43,789 nucleotides of DNA, from contig NCSJ02000341.1 in assembly GCA_002812745.2 (NCBI GenBank), positions 1 to 43,789 of the forward strand, written 5' to 3'. Of this stretch, positions 42,190 to 43,789 are shown one piece after another; positions within the stretch are counted from its first letter, which is position 1, and each line of letters begins with the position of its first letter. Both the position numbers and the translations under genes were made by a program. Under the pieces are notes generated by a model that saw nothing but the letters and a program-made list of their open reading frames with translations, searched no databases and was not told where the DNA came from. Source of the DNA: Scytalidium lignicola (taxonomy: Eukaryota > Ascomycota > Leotiomycetes).

Positions 42190-43789
42190 ACTTAGGTAAT
42201 GTTGATATTACAAATATTAACTATTGTATTATACTTCTTTCTTTATTTTTAAAGGGTAATTATCAAATATAATAATTGTTTTAGGATATAATAGCTTTAG
42301 TTTATTACTTTAAGAAACTTATTTATTTCATTATAATAATAATAAATCCAAATTGGTTTAAGATTAAGGAGAATCTCTTACTTAGTTAATTTGTTATAAA
42401 TTGTCCAGATTTAATAACTTATATTTTTAAGGTTAAAAAGTAATAATTGATCAATGTATTCAAGGCTAGTGTTTTAAGCCTTTATAATGATTATAACTTT
42501 ATAATCGAATATCAGAAATATAACCTTCTTCATATTCATTTCCTCTTTTACAAACTACTTCATTTAATTGAGTTATTATCAGATAACGTTAATAAAATGA
42601 TTTATGCTGAAATCCTTAATTTTAACTATAACTTTTATAATATATTATGAGAATTAGTAATTATGTATATAGTTTACTACTTATATAGTCTAGATTACCT
42701 TAATAGCCTTTATATAAAGTATAAAACTCTAGTAGAACTATTATATTACTTTAAGAGATTCTTAAAGAAGTTTACAAATATAATAGTCATGTTTAAGGAT
42801 AAATACTTAGAATATCATTGTAAGAATGATAATCAAATGTTTGTATATAAATTCAATGTATCTGAACGATTAATAATAAGAGATAATTGTTAAGTAGTAT
42901 CTTATAACTTATATTTATTATAAATATTTTAATTAGAGAATTAGAATAATTAAACCTTAATACTATGCTAATACTAAAGCTTAATTCAATACTAATAGTA
43001 AAGTTGTACTTAGTATGTTAAATATGCTTAGTTATAATGTTATAAGTAAAACATAAGTATAACATAGTTATAAGACATAATAATAATATTACAAGTCTTA
43101 ACTATTAACAGAAGAACTAATAATGCTAAAGCTATGGAGATAAAGAATATAACTAAAAAGGAATGATAAAACAAGAGTTAAACAATAATGAACATAAGGA
43201 TTTACTATAATTCAACTAGTTAGTTAAAAAGAGAAATACATATAAAGTACTTTAGTTAGTAGNAAAAAATTGTACACTTCAAATTCAAATGCAAAGTAAT
43301 TATAAAGCAATTCAACAATGATAATAATATACTAATTACTTATAAAGACTTAAAAGAAGCATTCACAAAAGTCATTTAACCTTAAGAGTATACATAAGCC
43401 TAGATGACAACCCTTTCAACAACAATAATATAATCTGACAACAAGTATATAAAGAATATATAGTAAAGGACTTGTAAACTACTAGTNAAAAAGAGATTAT
43501 GAAATCATTGTATACACTTTAAGTATACTATTAAAGTTTAAGAACTACAACTTACAAGATATAATAATAATAATTAATATAACTACATTCTTATAAGGTA
43601 ATATATATACAATAGTCTTTGAAGATGATTAAAAAGAATAATATTTACTTAACATATAATAAGTTTAAAAAAGTATTTGAAGAAGAAGTATAAATTGTTA
43701 ATAATAAAGTTGTTGTATACATTAAAAGTATATCTAATTACTTGTTAGTTGAATATAACAAAGCCTTAATCAAAGAAGCATTAGAAAAA
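42190..43789 (+). mobile_element. Helitron Rep/helicase fragment
   Basis: The frame is open in meaning from the LTR border: LGNVDITNINYCIILLS, then INPNWFKIKENLL near 42345 (the TCNPNWPEI block of Helitron Rep), then FIIEYQKYNLLHIHFLFY near 42500. That last block is the HUH motif region with HIH, used for rolling-circle strand transfer. Further on come NKMIYAEILN, KRFLKKFTNIIVMFKDKYLE near 42750 and VYKFNVSERLIIRDN near 42840. TGA, TAG and TAA codons replace conserved residues, so it is inactive. Beyond about 42950 the match fades; the helicase half was not identified. The part expected upstream of 42190 is absent from the left side of gypsy-2. Confidence 0.75.

Noticed and set aside
42447..42893. 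Two separate small genes (67 and 76 codons)
   Set aside because: Together they read as one broken Helitron Rep domain, not as independent genes.
1..43789. CRISPR arrays, bacterial operons, rRNA and tRNA genes
   Set aside because: None seen. Spliced genes and RIP-type degradation point to a fungal nuclear genome, and the repeats found are transposon ends, minisatellites or LTR arrays.

Overview
The window looks like nuclear DNA from a filamentous ascomycete (Pezizomycotina). A gene island of ordinary base composition, about 11.4 to 20.1 kb, sits between two very AT-rich stretches. The AT-rich stretches are built almost entirely from transposons degraded in the manner of repeat-induced point mutation (RIP): paired copies differ mainly by C-to-T and G-to-A changes. 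The genes have short GT-AG introns (45-66 bp), as expected for this group. I cannot name a species. Isolated N characters nearly always sit beside A/T homopolymers, so frames crossing them are uncertain.

Left AT-rich arm (1-11.1 kb): a Tad1-type LINE fragment on the minus strand (reverse transcriptase start plus endonuclease), long unassigned degraded DNA, a Tc1/mariner-type transposon with 36-bp terminal inverted repeats (9063-10291), a 268-bp MITE with related termini (10800-11067), and a degenerate 21-22 bp minisatellite at the island border.

Gene island (11.4-20.1 kb): five intact genes encode small-molecule enzymes. In order they are an HpcH/HpaI-type aldolase (-), an NADP-type short-chain dehydrogenase (+), a TfdA/TauD-type Fe(II)/2-oxoglutarate dioxygenase (-), a CtBP-like D-2-hydroxyacid dehydrogenase (+) and a small Dabb (stress-responsive alpha/beta barrel) protein (+). 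Two gene pairs are divergent over shared intergenic regions of 953 and 493 bp. The set reads as a compact accessory catabolic cluster: a dioxygenase could release an oxoacid, an aldolase would act on 2-oxo acids, and two dehydrogenases would interconvert hydroxy and oxo acids. The pathway and substrate are inference. A further minus-strand open frame (19808-20080) may be the remains of a sixth gene.

Right AT-rich arm (20.1-43.8 kb): a Ty1/copia element (20303-32277, minus) carries a Ty3/gypsy chromovirus (25368-32224, plus) inside its 5' LTR, and the gypsy gag carries a solo LTR of another gypsy family (26164-26521). Each layer is supported by a 5-bp target duplication. A 104-bp MITE sits in the copia body, and its empty site is preserved in a second copia copy. 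Beyond are a degenerate repeat field, two head-to-head copia fragments, a second gypsy element (37599-42189) that appears chimeric and lacks reverse transcriptase and integrase, and a Helitron Rep-domain fragment running to the window end. Both gypsy elements carry a cysteine-rich reading frame antisense to pol near the 3' LTR.
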